Below are positions 17,754 through 27,488 of a DNA stretch of 64,000 nucleotides, in pieces. The DNA lies in contig NZ_CP110232.1 in the NCBI RefSeq assembly GCF_029144185.1, positions 1,756,164 through 1,820,163 of the forward strand, read 5' to 3'. How positions within the stretch are numbered: position 1 is the stretch's first letter; each line of letters opens with the position of its first letter. The DNA is from Vagococcus intermedius (GTDB lineage Bacteria; Bacillota; Bacilli; Lactobacillales; Vagococcaceae). The notes below the pieces were generated by a model, which worked only from the letters and a program-made list of their open reading frames with translations, had not been told where the DNA came from and did no database searches. The translations under genes and the position numbers were made by a program.

Positions 17754-19154
17754 TTGGCCAAACGTCGTTTTTTTTATGGCTACAAACGTGACTTCACACG
17801 CTTTTTATCTGCCCACATCTCTAGTATCCAGATGATCGTTCTCTACTATTTACTACTAACGATTTTGTCGTTCTTCTTGTTACGACTAGCGTTTTTTAGA
17901 AATCCTGGAGTAGACACCAGCTTACTTGATGATGTCTTTATGGCAATCAGTACTGTTAGTGTAACAGGTCTCAGTACGTTTAATATTAACGAAGTCTTTA
18001 ACCACCGAGGAGTCGTCCTCTTAGAAATACTATTTCAAGTGGGTGGACTTGGTATTATGATGGTTTCAACTTTCTTTTTTATTGTGACTAGACGAAAAAT
18101 TTCATTGAAACAACGTCAACTAATTATGACCGACATGAACCAACCTAAATTAAGCGGCATTGTTAGACTAATTAGAACAACTTTAGCTATTCTCTTGTGG
18201 ATTCAACTTTTATTTGGTGTCATTTTTTCAATTCACTTCTATAGCTCTCATCATCAGGCAAATATTTATGATTCCATTTTCTATGGTTTCTATCAATCTA
18301 TTTCAGCTGTCACAAACTCAGGTTTTGACGTGACAGGAGGCTCTATTATTCCCTATGCTGATGACCACTTCTTTTTGATTTGCATCATTTTGTTAATTAC
18401 AGTTGGTGGGATTGGCTTTCCTGTTATTATGGAAATTAAAGAATGGTTATTCTTCAAAAAATCTAAGCACGGCTATCCTTTTCGTTTTTCATTATTCAGT
18501 AAACTTGCTATTTGGTCCTTCTTAATTCTTTTTATTTTTGGGACTTTACTCATTTTTGCTTTAGAAAGACAACATTTATTTGCTGATATGTCTAGTAGTC
18601 AACAATGGATTTCATCCATGTTTTACTCTATGACTACCCGTAATGCTGGTCTGCAAATCAATGATTTAAATGATTTTCAAACGGCTACCTTATTACTATT
18701 TTCGACGCTGATGTTTATCGGGTGCAGCCCTAGTTCAGTTGGAGGGGGTGTTCGAACCACAACAGTGGCAATCATTGTCCTCTATATGTTTTCATTTATT
18801 AAAAGTGAAGAAAAAATCAGTATTTTTGGTCGCCGAATTTCAGAAGAAGATATAAAAAAATCAGTCGTTGTGTTTAACTTATCCTTATTAATGTGCTTTT
18901 TATCAGTCATTATTTTGGCAGCAACGGAAAAACACTCACTCATTTCTTTAATTGTCGAAGTGACCTCCGCTTTTGGAACAACAGGCCTATCCCTAGGAAT
19001 TACCCCCGACTTGTCAACAACAGGCAAAATTATTATTGCCTTATTAATGTTTATCGGACGAATCGGAATGCTTTATACCTTAATGCTGTTTGTTCCTAAA
19101 GAGATGCAAGACAAAGGTTACATCTACCCAACTGAAAAAATTATTATTGGTTAA
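17754..19154 (+). CDS. TrkH/KtrB family potassium transporter subunit
   Basis: A 466-residue K+ channel-like transporter with four repeats of helix, pore loop, helix. The four filter loops are visible: SVTGLST, AVTNSGFDV, TTRNAGLQ and FGTTGLSLG, each with the key glycine. This is the membrane subunit; the regulatory RCK protein (KtrA or TrkA) is not in the window and is probably encoded elsewhere. Start is a TTG eight bases after AAAGGGG, giving MAKRRFFYGYKRDF, which is consistent with the promoter position. It diverges from the membrane protein gene at 15.8-17.6 kb. Confidence 0.92.
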   Translation: MAKRRFFYGYKRDFTRFLSAHISSIQMIVLYYLLLTILSFFLLRLAFFRNPGVDTSLLDDVFMAISTVSVTGLSTFNINEVFNHRGVVLLEILFQVGGLGIMMVSTFFFIVTRRKISLKQRQLIMTDMNQPKLSGIVRLIRTTLAILLWIQLLFGVIFSIHFYSSHHQANIYDSIFYGFYQSISAVTNSGFDVTGGSIIPYADDHFFLICIILLITVGGIGFPVIMEIKEWLFFKKSKHGYPFRFSLFSKLAIWSFLILFIFGTLLIFALERQHLFADMSSSQQWISSMFYSMTTRNAGLQINDLNDFQTATLLLFSTLMFIGCSPSSVGGGVRTTTVAIIVLYMFSFIKSEEKISIFGRRISEEDIKKSVVVFNLSLLMCFLSVIILAATEKHSLISLIVEVTSAFGTTGLSLGITPDLSTTGKIIIALLMFIGRIGMLYTLMLFVPKEMQDKGYIYPTEKIIIG

Positions 19155-19158
19155 ACTT

Positions 19159-19194
19159 AAACCTATTCGATCCTTTGGAAAGAATAGGTTTTTA
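19159..19194 (+). terminator. Intrinsic terminator after the TrkH gene
   Basis: AAACCTATTC (19159-19168) pairs with GAATAGGTTT (19182-19191), followed by T residues. Confidence 0.75.
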
Positions 19195-19321
19195 TTAATT
19201 ATTCAACTCAGCTAGGAAAAATGATTAAAAAATCAAACAAGTTATGGTATGATGAATTGGATAAAATTTAGACTTCAATGAGAGTAAGTAATCAATCATG
19301 TTAAATAGGAGGAACAAAATA

Positions 19322-20665
19322 ATGACCGTACGCAGTCAATTAGCTACATTTGTAGGGAAATCAAGTCAATGGTTTCTAAAAAATTTTACAAAAGGTGGTA
19401 GCAGTTTACCTGGAAAGTTAGCGCTAAAAATTGATCCTAATATCTTAGATAGCTTAGCCAAAGACTATGAAGTAATTGTTGTAACAGGAACCAATGGTAA
19501 AACACTAACAACCGCTTTAACCGTTAATGTATTGAAACAAGAATTTGGAGAAGTTTTGACCAACCCAACCGGAGCCAATATGGCACAAGGTATCGTTTCA
19601 ACTTTCTTAGGTGCAAAAAAGAAAAAAAATGGTAAAAATTTTGCTGTTTTAGAAATTGATGAGGCTAGCCTGAGCAAAGTAACAGAGTACATCAAACCAG
19701 AATTATTTTTATTTACTAATATTTTCCGTGATCAGATGGACCGTTATGGTGAAATCTATACTACCTATAAATTAATTGTCGACGGGGCTGCCAAAGCACC
19801 TAAAGCAACAATCTTAACCAACGGTGACTTACCAATTTTCAACTCTGTTGAAACAGTTAATCCTCGTGAATACTACGGATTTAATCATGAAGAAGATCAT
19901 GAACAAATGGCTCACTACAATACCGATGGTGTATTATGTCCAAATTGCCAACACATTTTGCATTATAAAATGATTACTTATAGTAACTTAGGAAAATATT
20001 ATTGCCCACATTGTGAGTTCAAACGTCCTAAACTTGATTATCAATTAACTGAACTTGGTGAAATGACGAATACATCGGCTAATTTCACGATTGATGGTCA
20101 AGAATATGGCATTGAAGTGGGTGGTTTGTACAATGTCTATAATGCCTTATCTGCTACTGCTATCGGCCGTCATTATGGTGTCTCACCAGAGAAAATTAGA
20201 GCTGGATTAGCCTATGATGAAAAAGTATTTGGACGTCAAGAAGTCATTAATGTCGAAGGTAAAAAATGTACTTTAGTACTTGTTAAAAATCCCGTTGGCT
20301 TAAATCAAGTCATTGATATGATTGGCTTAGCAAAAGGGCCATTCTCTGTAGTTAGCTTACTGAATGCCAATTATGCAGACGGAATCGATATTAGCTGGAT
20401 TTGGGATGGAAATTATGAAGGCTTTTCCGAAATGGATGTAACTAATGTAGTTACCGGCGGAGATCGTCGTAAAGATATGACTCTTCGTATGAAAGTTGCA
20501 GGTATTCCTGAAGACAAAATAACAGAAGTTGACAGCTTAACATCTGTTATTGATGAAATTAAACAGGCACCATCTGATCAAGTCTTTATCTTAGCGACCT
20601 ATACAGCTGTCATTCAATTACGCAAAGAATTAGCAAACCAAAGCTATATTAAAGGAGGGATGTAA
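19322..20665 (+). CDS. murT: Lipid II isoglutaminyl synthase, MurT subunit
   Basis: With GatD amidates the D-glutamate of lipid II to D-isoglutamine, needed for efficient peptidoglycan cross-linking. The Mur ligase P-loop TGTNGKT is at residues 55-61; a Cys4 zinc ribbon (C206, C209, C228, C231) inserted in the central domain and the C-terminal DUF1727 region mark MurT rather than MurE or MurC. ATG at 19322 follows AGGAGG by nine bases; an earlier in-frame ATG at 19298 lies before the ribosome binding site and is rejected. Only one base separates its stop from gatD. Confidence 0.96.
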   Translation: MTVRSQLATFVGKSSQWFLKNFTKGGSSLPGKLALKIDPNILDSLAKDYEVIVVTGTNGKTLTTALTVNVLKQEFGEVLTNPTGANMAQGIVSTFLGAKKKKNGKNFAVLEIDEASLSKVTEYIKPELFLFTNIFRDQMDRYGEIYTTYKLIVDGAAKAPKATILTNGDLPIFNSVETVNPREYYGFNHEEDHEQMAHYNTDGVLCPNCQHILHYKMITYSNLGKYYCPHCEFKRPKLDYQLTELGEMTNTSANFTIDGQEYGIEVGGLYNVYNALSATAIGRHYGVSPEKIRAGLAYDEKVFGRQEVINVEGKKCTLVLVKNPVGLNQVIDMIGLAKGPFSVVSLLNANYADGIDISWIWDGNYEGFSEMDVTNVVTGGDRRKDMTLRMKVAGIPEDKITEVDSLTSVIDEIKQAPSDQVFILATYTAVIQLRKELANQSYIKGGM

Positions 20666-20666
20666 G

Positions 20667-21344
20667 ATGACACAACTAAAAATCAGAGCGTGCCACCTTT
20701 ACGGAAACTTACTAAATACCTATGGCGATAATGGCAATATGTTAATGCTAGACTACCATGCAAAACAAATGGGGGTAGAGTTTACAACAGATATTATTAG
20801 CATCTATGAAGATTTCTCTGCCGATGATTATGATTTTGTTTTCTTCGGTGGTGGTCAAGACTATGAGCAAACTATCGTTTCTAAAGATCTTCAAACAAAA
20901 AAAGAAGAATTAACACGCTACATCGAAGATGATGGTGTTATGCTTGCTATTTGTGGTGGCTATCAAATGTTAGGTCACTACTATATTGGGGCTAATGGTG
21001 ATAAAATTCAAGGAATTGGTGCCTTAGACCACTATACTCTTAGCCAAGAAAATAACCGTTTCATTGGAGATGTCGAGATTTATAATGCCGAATTTGATGA
21101 AACTTATGTTGGTTTTGAAAATCACAATGGAACAACATTCTTAGGTGAAGGTGAAAAACCTTTGGGAGAAATCAAATTAGGTGAAGGAAACAATGGAGAA
21201 GATAAAAGTGAAGGCGTTATTTACAAAAATACTTTTGGGAGCTACCTACACGGACCAATTTTAGCTCGTAATGAACACCTATCAATCCGTTTACTTAATA
21301 TGATTTTAGAAAAAAAATACGGTAAAGATTTTAAAAAAGAATAA
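20667..21344 (+). CDS. gatD: Lipid II isoglutaminyl synthase, glutamine amidotransferase GatD
   Basis: Class I amidotransferase (CobB/CobQ-like) that feeds ammonia to MurT. The nucleophile C96 sits in [11 protein letters not shown] and the catalytic histidine H195 in GSYLHGPIL. 225 residues, slightly shorter than the S. aureus protein (about 243). AGGAGGG lies within the end of murT eight bases before the ATG, so synthesis of the two subunits is coupled. Confidence 0.96.
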   Translation: MTQLKIRACHLYGNLLNTYGDNGNMLMLDYHAKQMGVEFTTDIISIYEDFSADDYDFVFFGGGQDYEQTIVSKDLQTKKEELTRYIEDDGVMLAICGGYQMLGHYYIGANGDKIQGIGALDHYTLSQENNRFIGDVEIYNAEFDETYVGFENHNGTTFLGEGEKPLGEIKLGEGNNGEDKSEGVIYKNTFGSYLHGPILARNEHLSIRLLNMILEKKYGKDFKKE

Positions 21345-21366
21345 TTAATTTTAAAGTTGACATAAC

Positions 21367-21414
21367 AATAACCCCCTCACAAATTTAGAAAAACAAATTT
21401 GTGAGGGGGTTATT
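21367..21414 (+). terminator. Strong intrinsic terminator after gatD
   Basis: A 20-bp perfect stem (21367-21386 with 21395-21414) with an eight-base loop and a short T tail. Confidence 0.9.
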
Positions 21415-21511
21415 TTAAATGTCGTCATAATTGGCTACTATTGCTGCATATAACGACGTTGGTTCCCCGACTAAAAAATGAATCACTCAATCTTTTCCTA
21501 CTACTTCTATT

Positions 21512-21970
21512 CTAAGAAACTAGGGTTGCTCTTACAGAAATATCTCCCTTTCCTACTAAAGGCACCATGTATACAGATAGGACATCATTTTTATTCGCTA
21601 AATTATTAAGTGGTAAATGCATTTGTTTTGCCCCTTGTAGATGATAAATAGGCGCGACAATAATCTCTTCCGTTGTTAAATTGATTACGCCTACTGCCCA
21701 ATGTAAAGATTTGGGACCTGGATTAAGGATATCAATAATAACTTCTTTTGGCTCAAAATCAGTGGCTTGAACAGGGATAAATGGGGGCTCTAACGATTCT
21801 TTGTCTAGTAGACCTGTATACATACCTGTGGCAGACTGAGGTGGAAACTCGATCATAGTATCTGTTATAAATGAACTACTAGTCATACTTGCCTCGACTT
21901 TTGATGCCGTGGGCATAAATAACCCAAAAGTTACCACTGTTAATAGACTTAAAATAATTTTACCTTTCAT
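21512..21970 (-). CDS. Small secreted protein of unknown function
   Basis: 152 residues with a clear signal peptide (KGKIILSLLTVVTFGLFMP, cleavage likely after a VEA or ASKVEA site near residue 28). The mature part of about 120 residues is rich in hydrophobic beta-like stretches (LHWAVGVINLTTEEIIVAPIYHLQ, VLSVYMVPLVGKGDISVRATL) and lacks cysteines and any LPXTG or lipobox. I do not recognise it. ATG at 21970 is six bases after AGGTG; the GTG nine bases upstream overlaps the ribosome binding site. It is monocistronic, with its own promoter at 22010-22038. Confidence 0.7.
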   Translation of the reverse strand: MKGKIILSLLTVVTFGLFMPTASKVEASMTSSSFITDTMIEFPPQSATGMYTGLLDKESLEPPFIPVQATDFEPKEVIIDILNPGPKSLHWAVGVINLTTEEIIVAPIYHLQGAKQMHLPLNNLANKNDVLSVYMVPLVGKGDISVRATLVS

Positions 21971-22009
21971 ACTCTTCACCTGATTTCTATAAGATTTAAT
22001 AACACGTTC

Positions 22010-22040
22010 ACTATATACCCTTTAACGAACATTGTAAAGG
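22010..22040 (-). promoter_or_regulatory. Promoter with overlapping inverted repeat for the small secreted protein
   Basis: On the minus strand TTTACA (22033-22038) and TATAGT (22010-22015) are 17 bases apart. An inverted repeat CCTTTA-N10-TAAAGG (22019-22040) overlaps the -35 element and spacer, a typical place for a repressor. Confidence 0.6.
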
Positions 22041-22212
22041 TTTTCATCTGTATTTTTAAAAATATTATACTAAATTGACTAGATTGACTCATACTGATTC
22101 ACACTATTTTAACCTCATTACTTTTGTATATCTGTTCAAAAAGAAACATCTTTTAAGATGCTGCGTCATCTATACTATCCAGTAGTTTATAATAGGTATA
22201 AAGATTTAACTC

Positions 22213-22250
22213 TAAAAAAAAAGCACCTCCAAACGAAAATTGAGGTACTT
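22213..22250 (-). terminator. Intrinsic terminator after yitT
   Basis: On the minus strand AAGTACCTC pairs with GAGGTGCTT (one G-T pair), followed by nine T. Confidence 0.75.
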
Positions 22251-22279
22251 AATCATTCTACTAATACTAGCCTAACCTT

Positions 22280-23167
22280 TTACAATTCATTTGGATTAGG
22301 ACTTTCATCATCTTCTTCAAAAAACTCTCGAGTAAAGCCTTCACCAATCACACTTTGTGCATCGTTAATAATCACAAAAGCAAGTGGATCAAGATCATTA
22401 ATAATTTTTTGAATCGGTAATAATTGTGCTCGGCTAATAACGACATACAATAACTTTTTATTGTTTTTTTTATAATAGCCTACGCCATTAAGAACCGTAA
22501 TCCCACGACCTAGTTTGTCACTAATTTCTGAAGCGATTACTTCATGTTTTTCAGAAATAATCGTTACTGTTTTTTTAGGGTTAAAGCCTTCTAAAATGAA
22601 GTCTAAGACTTTAGTAGACACAGCTAACGATATTAGGGTAAATAACATACTTTCAAATCCAATAACAAAGACAGATGGAATAACAACAATTAAATCAAAA
22701 AAGAGTAACGCATAACTTGTATTCCAACCTAAATATTTATTGGCCAACTTAGCTAAAATCGCACTACCTGCTGTTGTTCCACCACCACGCATGATTAAAC
22801 CCATCCCAGTTCCCATTAAAACACCTGCACTAACTGCAGCTATCGTGACCTCACTAGCGTGATAAGCCAGTGGTTCAGTTAATTTTAAAAAGACAGATAA
22901 AATACCGATAACATATGCTGTAATAAAGATTGTTTTACCATCTAGAAACTTGTACCCAATCACCATCAATACGGCATTAAAACAAATATTTGTGAGAGCT
23001 GGGGAAATTCCATTTGTATAATAAAGAATCATGGTCAACCCTGTTACGCCACCTTCACCTAAATTATTGGGCAAAGCAAAAACATTAATTGCCAGTGCAA
23101 AAATCAATGCACCTAGTGTAATTTTCAAAAAAGTTAGTATCGTCTCTTTCTGATTACTTTTTACCAT
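22280..23167 (-). CDS. YitT family membrane protein with C-terminal DUF2179 domain
   Basis: 295 residues. The first 200 hold five or six membrane helices of the YitT/DUF161 family with repeated glycine-rich pieces (NNLGEGGVTGLTMILYY, MRGGGTTAGSAILAKL); the last 80 or so form the cytosolic DUF2179 domain (VTIISEKHEVIASEISDKLGRG). The family is common in Firmicutes and poorly understood; transport is likely, substrate unknown. AGGAGGGG precedes the ATG by six bases. It is monocistronic between terminators. Confidence 0.9.
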   Translation of the reverse strand: MVKSNQKETILTFLKITLGALIFALAINVFALPNNLGEGGVTGLTMILYYTNGISPALTNICFNAVLMVIGYKFLDGKTIFITAYVIGILSVFLKLTEPLAYHASEVTIAAVSAGVLMGTGMGLIMRGGGTTAGSAILAKLANKYLGWNTSYALLFFDLIVVIPSVFVIGFESMLFTLISLAVSTKVLDFILEGFNPKKTVTIISEKHEVIASEISDKLGRGITVLNGVGYYKKNNKKLLYVVISRAQLLPIQKIINDLDPLAFVIINDAQSVIGEGFTREFFEEDDESPNPNEL

Positions 23168-23315
23168 TTTAATCCCCTCCTACTTCAAGTTTAACCTAAA
23201 TAAAAAAAAAACGTACAAGACGCTCTTTCCCTCACAATACTAAATGTTTTATGAATTTGCAAATCACCGTAATGAATTTTTATACATTTTATTTATTAAA
23301 TTTGGGTCAATAAAT

Positions 23316-23343
23316 AAAAAAGAAGACTAACGTCTCCTTTTTT
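23316..23343 (-). terminator. Intrinsic terminator after the exporter pair
   Basis: AAAAAAGAAGAC and GTCTCCTTTTTT form a hairpin with one mismatch around a TAAC loop, with a T-run on the minus strand, right at the end of the second exporter gene. Confidence 0.75.
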
Positions 23344-25111
23344 AATCATCATAATCCCCAGATTCATCAAACTGACTATGATAAAGCTTTTCATAAAAAC
23401 CTCCGGCAGCTAGCAAACTATCGTGAGTTCCTTGTTCAATGATCTCGCCATCTTTCATCACTAAAATCAAATCAGCTTCTCTAATTGTTGATAATCGATG
23501 AGCAATGACAAAACTCGTACGACCTTCCATTACTTTAGCCATTGCTTTTTGAATCAAGGCTTCTAAGCGTGTATCCACAGAACTAGTGGCTTCATCTAAA
23601 ATTAAAATTTTAGGATCTGAAATAACTGCTCGAGCAATTGTTAATAATTGTTTTTGGCCTAAGGAAACGTTTGAAGCTTCCTCGTCAATCTCCATCTCAT
23701 ATCCTTTTGGCATTGTTTTAATAAAATGGTGAACATTGGCTGTTTTAGCGGCATCTACCACTTCATATTCCGTTGCATCAAGCTTACCGAAACGAATATT
23801 TTCAGCAATCGTATCATGATACAGCCACGCATCTTGCAAAACCATTCCAAATAATGACCGGACATCGCTTCGATTCATTGCTTTAGTATCAATATTATCA
23901 ATTTTAATTGAACCGGAGGTGACATCATAAAATCGCATTAATAAATTAATCAGTGTTGTTTTCCCAGCTCCAGTTGGGCCAACAATGGCTACAGTTTGAC
24001 CTGGTAATACTTCAAAGCTTAAGTTTTTAATTAAAGGACGCTCTGATGAATAACTAAATGCCACATTTTCAAATGTAACCCGACCTAAAATAGTTGTTGG
24101 TAAAGAGACGTCCTTTTCATTTTCAGTCGCTTCCACTTCATCTAAAATATCAAATATTCTAACAGTCGAAGCTGAGGCGCTTTGTAACACAGCAGCCAAT
24201 TGTGTGACCTGTCCCATTGGCTGATTAACTTGCCAAACGTACTGAATCATTGCTTGTAAATTACCAACTGTTAAACTCCCTGAAATAATCAAAAAGCTAC
24301 CACTAATGGCCATTGCTATGTAAGCTAAGTAAGCGGTCATCGATACAAGTGGCATCAACAACCCTGAAATCCAAGCCGATTTAAAGCCATAATTAGATAA
24401 GCGGTGGCTGACTTCTTTAAATCCATCTAAAGTCTCTTTTTCACGACCATATAATTTTAGCACATTAAATCCTGTCATATGTTCTGTTACATATCCATTT
24501 AGATCACCTAGTGCATCTTGTTGCTTTTGAAAATATTGTTGAGACTTGGAAACAATAATTTTTGAAATGATTAATGAGGTTGGAATCATTAATATTCCCA
24601 TCAATGCTAATTTGACATTTAAAATAAACATCATACTAACTGCTGTGACGATTCCTAAAAAGGCTGTGATGATGGCTATAAAACTTTGTTGCATCGCGTT
24701 GCTAACAGCATCCACATCATTTGTAACCCTAGATAAGACTTCTCCTTGTTGATGAGTATCAAAATAAGAAACCGGCAAGCGATTGATTTTTTGACTAATA
24801 TCACGACGCAAATCCTTCATTGAGCGTTGGACGACACGTGTCATTAGATAAACAGCTGAATATTGCATACCACTATATAACACCGTAATCAATAAAATAA
24901 AACCAATCATTTTTAAAACATATCCAAAATTCAACTGCTCGCCACGAGCCAAATTATTAGAAATTTCTGTAATCGGTAAGCCTGTAACATAAGGTAAAAT
25001 AGCATTGACTCCTACTGCACCCACAGTTAGTAAGACTGCTAGACTAAACATACCACGATAGTGTCTAAGATAACTCCATAATCGCTTTAAAGAGGTAAGA
25101 GACTGTTTCAT
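23342..25111 (-). CDS. efrB: Heterodimeric multidrug ABC exporter, subunit B
   Basis: 589 residues: six-helix exporter domain (1-320) and ATPase domain. Walker A GPTGAGKTT (378-386), Walker B with catalytic E507 (ILILDEATSSVD) and H538 are intact, but the signature is VSLGQ (482-486) rather than LSGGQ. The partner shows the reverse pattern, so the pair forms one canonical and one degenerate ATP site as in LmrCD, BmrCD and EfrAB. Length, order and overlap match EfrAB of E. faecalis, which exports dyes and fluoroquinolones; substrate here is inferred. Its start overlaps the stop of efrA by four bases. Confidence 0.88.
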   Translation of the reverse strand: MKQSLTSLKRLWSYLRHYRGMFSLAVLLTVGAVGVNAILPYVTGLPITEISNNLARGEQLNFGYVLKMIGFILLITVLYSGMQYSAVYLMTRVVQRSMKDLRRDISQKINRLPVSYFDTHQQGEVLSRVTNDVDAVSNAMQQSFIAIITAFLGIVTAVSMMFILNVKLALMGILMIPTSLIISKIIVSKSQQYFQKQQDALGDLNGYVTEHMTGFNVLKLYGREKETLDGFKEVSHRLSNYGFKSAWISGLLMPLVSMTAYLAYIAMAISGSFLIISGSLTVGNLQAMIQYVWQVNQPMGQVTQLAAVLQSASASTVRIFDILDEVEATENEKDVSLPTTILGRVTFENVAFSYSSERPLIKNLSFEVLPGQTVAIVGPTGAGKTTLINLLMRFYDVTSGSIKIDNIDTKAMNRSDVRSLFGMVLQDAWLYHDTIAENIRFGKLDATEYEVVDAAKTANVHHFIKTMPKGYEMEIDEEASNVSLGQKQLLTIARAVISDPKILILDEATSSVDTRLEALIQKAMAKVMEGRTSFVIAHRLSTIREADLILVMKDGEIIEQGTHDSLLAAGGFYEKLYHSQFDESGDYDD

Positions 25112-26838
25112 GCTAATTCCTCCTTTGATAATTGTGATGCAGCAATATCATAATAAATACCACAATTTTTTAATAATTCTTGATGGGTACCGCTACCAAC
25201 TACATCACCTTCATTTAAAACAATAATTTTATCAGCATGCATAATTGTACTAATTCTTTGAGCAACAATTAAAACTGTCGCATCTGTTGTTTCCTTTTTA
25301 AGGCGTTGACGTAATGTGGCATCTGTCTTGTAATCAAGTGCTGAAAAACTATCATCGAAGACATAAATATCAGGTCGCCTAATAATGGCTCTAGCTATTG
25401 CTAAGCGCTGTTTTTGTCCACCTGAGAAGTTACTTCCCCCCTCTGATAACATCTCGTCAAAGCCATGCTCTTTTTGAGAAATAAACTCAGTAGCTTGCGC
25501 GACCTCTGCCGCATATAGAAAATCTTCCTCAGTCGCGTCAAGTTTACCAAATCGTAGATTATCTCTAATCGTGCCTGTAAATAACAATGCTTTTTGAGGT
25601 ATATAGCCAATCTTAGCTCTTAAATCTGCTAATTTATAGTCTTTAACATTGACACCATCAATCAATACTTCTCCTTTAGTTGTATCATAAAATCGTGGAA
25701 TTAATTGAATTAACGTTGATTTCCCACTACCAGTACTTCCAATAAAAGCAACGGTTTCTCCTGGATTAGCAGTGAAGCTAACATCTCGAATAACTGGACT
25801 TTCTGTAGCACCAGGATAAGCGAAAGTCACATTTTTAAATTCTAAGACGCCATGTGTGCTTGTTTCAATCACGCCCTCTTCTGGTTCAACAATTGAGCTT
25901 GAAGTATCTAGAACTTCTTGGATACGTTGTGCTGAAACAGCTGCTCGTGGATACATCATAAAAACAGAAGCGAAAAGCATAAATGAAAACAGCGCATGAA
26001 AGACATATTCAATAAAAGACAGCAACTTTCCGACTTCAAGTGTCCCTAATTCAATTTGCTTTGAGCCAAACCAAATAACTAAAACCATAATAATATTAAA
26101 TAAAAAGTAAAAAGCTGGTTGCGCCGCTGCTACTAATGAAAATAATCGAGTTGAGCTACTGGCATAATTCTCATTTACTTTTTTAAAACGTTTCTCTTGA
26201 AAATCTTCATTAACAAAAGCTCTAACAACTCTAAGTCCTGATAAATTCTCTCGTAAAATCATATTTAGCTTATCTAAATTTTTCTGTTGTAATTTTGATA
26301 GAGGTTCTGAGAGTCGTGCTAAAACGATAACGCCTATTAAGAGTAAAGGAATCGCCATAAAAACAAATTTTGATAATGAGACACTTTCTCGCATAATTAA
26401 ATACAGACTTGCTGTAAACATCATGGGGGTTAAAAAACCTGTTTTTAATAACATCCCTAAAAACATCATGACTTGATAGGCATCATTTGTTGTTCTCGTA
26501 ATCAAGGATGAAACACCTAGCTTTTCATACTCTTGATGTGAAAATCCTTGCATTTTTTCAAACATATCATCACGAATGTCAATGATAATAGCAGTATTCA
26601 ATCTTGCTCCAACATATGTGAGTAAAATATGTAAGGTCAAACCAATGGCAGTAATGACTACCATCCATAAGCCCATCACCTTAACGTACTCCCAATCTTT
26701 GTTTCTTACCCCAACATCGATCATTTTAGCCAACAGAGTTGGTAGTCCTAATTCAATTAGGATAAATCCGAAAACACAAATAAAGTTGAAAAATAATAAT
26801 TTTTTCTGTCGCATGGTGTATTCCCACATCAAACGCAT
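25108..26838 (-). CDS. efrA: Heterodimeric multidrug ABC exporter, subunit A
   Basis: 576 residues with six membrane helices (1-300) and an ATPase domain. Walker A GSTGSGKST (367-375) and a canonical signature FSGGQ (471-475) are present, but the Walker B glutamate is D496 (FDDSFSALD) and the H-loop histidine is Q527 (VAQRIS). These are the hallmarks of the non-hydrolysing half of an asymmetric exporter. GGAGGAG lies just before the ATG. First gene of the efrA-efrB operon. Confidence 0.88.
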   Translation of the reverse strand: MRLMWEYTMRQKKLLFFNFICVFGFILIELGLPTLLAKMIDVGVRNKDWEYVKVMGLWMVVITAIGLTLHILLTYVGARLNTAIIIDIRDDMFEKMQGFSHQEYEKLGVSSLITRTTNDAYQVMMFLGMLLKTGFLTPMMFTASLYLIMRESVSLSKFVFMAIPLLLIGVIVLARLSEPLSKLQQKNLDKLNMILRENLSGLRVVRAFVNEDFQEKRFKKVNENYASSSTRLFSLVAAAQPAFYFLFNIIMVLVIWFGSKQIELGTLEVGKLLSFIEYVFHALFSFMLFASVFMMYPRAAVSAQRIQEVLDTSSSIVEPEEGVIETSTHGVLEFKNVTFAYPGATESPVIRDVSFTANPGETVAFIGSTGSGKSTLIQLIPRFYDTTKGEVLIDGVNVKDYKLADLRAKIGYIPQKALLFTGTIRDNLRFGKLDATEEDFLYAAEVAQATEFISQKEHGFDEMLSEGGSNFSGGQKQRLAIARAIIRRPDIYVFDDSFSALDYKTDATLRQRLKKETTDATVLIVAQRISTIMHADKIIVLNEGDVVGSGTHQELLKNCGIYYDIAASQLSKEELA

Positions 26839-27271
26839 CTAAACTCCTCCATTCTTTCCCCTCAAATGTTTAATAAAACGGGACATTATAAACTTACTTT
26901 AATATAGCATATTAATTTAAAGCATAACAAATCTTTCTATTTTATTATTCAATTTATACGGCACTCCTTCCTATACTTATCATTAAAATTATGATAAAAT
27001 TGTTTTAAATGTAACGAACACGTCTTTTTACCGAAATAATTAGTTTGACTAATACTTAGCTATTATCCCGAAATAATGTCGAGATTTCGGATCACTACTA
27101 ACGCTTAAATGTTAGTGTGAATTGATAGCAAAACAAGGTGATTTACACCTCATTTTGGTGTGTTCAAAACGCGTGCGTTACACTAAAAACAACAAACAGG
27201 TGAAAGTTCTTTTCGCCTTTTTATAAAACTAACAAATATAACGCATTAACATGCATAAAGGAGATTATCAG
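26839..27271 (+). promoter_or_regulatory. Structured leader with terminator upstream of rpoY-rnjA
   Basis: About 430 bases between divergent operons. The half next to rpoY is rich in hairpins: ATTAG/CTAAT (27039-27053); CCGAAAT/ATTTCGG (27068-27074 with 27084-27090); ACTAAC/GTTAGT (27097-27102 with 27111-27116); CACCT (27146-27150), which can pair with AGGTG at 27136-27140, or as ACACC with GGTGT at 27157-27161. It ends in an intrinsic terminator at 27198-27222, 50 bases before rpoY. A ten-base repeat CCGAAATAAT occurs at 27031 and 27068. Promoter elements are not clear; TATGAT at 26990 is a candidate -10. I infer transcription attenuation. Confidence 0.55.
27198..27222 (+). terminator. Intrinsic terminator inside the rpoY-rnjA leader
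   Basis: AGGTGAAA (27198-27205) pairs with TTTCGCCT (27211-27218; one G-T pair) and is followed by TTTT. Its position ahead of the first gene suggests attenuation rather than operon end; no gene lies upstream on this strand. Confidence 0.7.
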
Positions 27272-27487
27272 ATGATTTACAAAGTCTATTATCAAGAAAC
27301 AAAAGTAAGAAACCCAAAAAGAGAGCAAACCCAATCATTATACGTCGAGGCGGATACAGAAGTAGATGCACGTGTTCTTGTTGAAGAAAATACCCCATAC
27401 AACATTGAGTTGGTACAACTTTTAGAAGGTAACCACTTAGAATATGAAAAGGAAAATGCTGATTTTTCTTTAACGGAGTTCAAGTAA
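27272..27487 (+). CDS. rpoY: RNA polymerase epsilon subunit
   Basis: A 71-residue protein of the YkzG/RpoY family, a small auxiliary RNA polymerase subunit of Firmicutes ([20 protein letters not shown]...). The ATG at 27272 has AAAGGAGA eight bases upstream; the in-frame ATG at 27251 precedes the ribosome binding site and is rejected. One base separates its stop from the rnjA start, the widely conserved rpoY-rnjA arrangement. Confidence 0.93.
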   Translation: MIYKVYYQETKVRNPKREQTQSLYVEADTEVDARVLVEENTPYNIELVQLLEGNHLEYEKENADFSLTEFK

Positions 27488-27488
27488 G

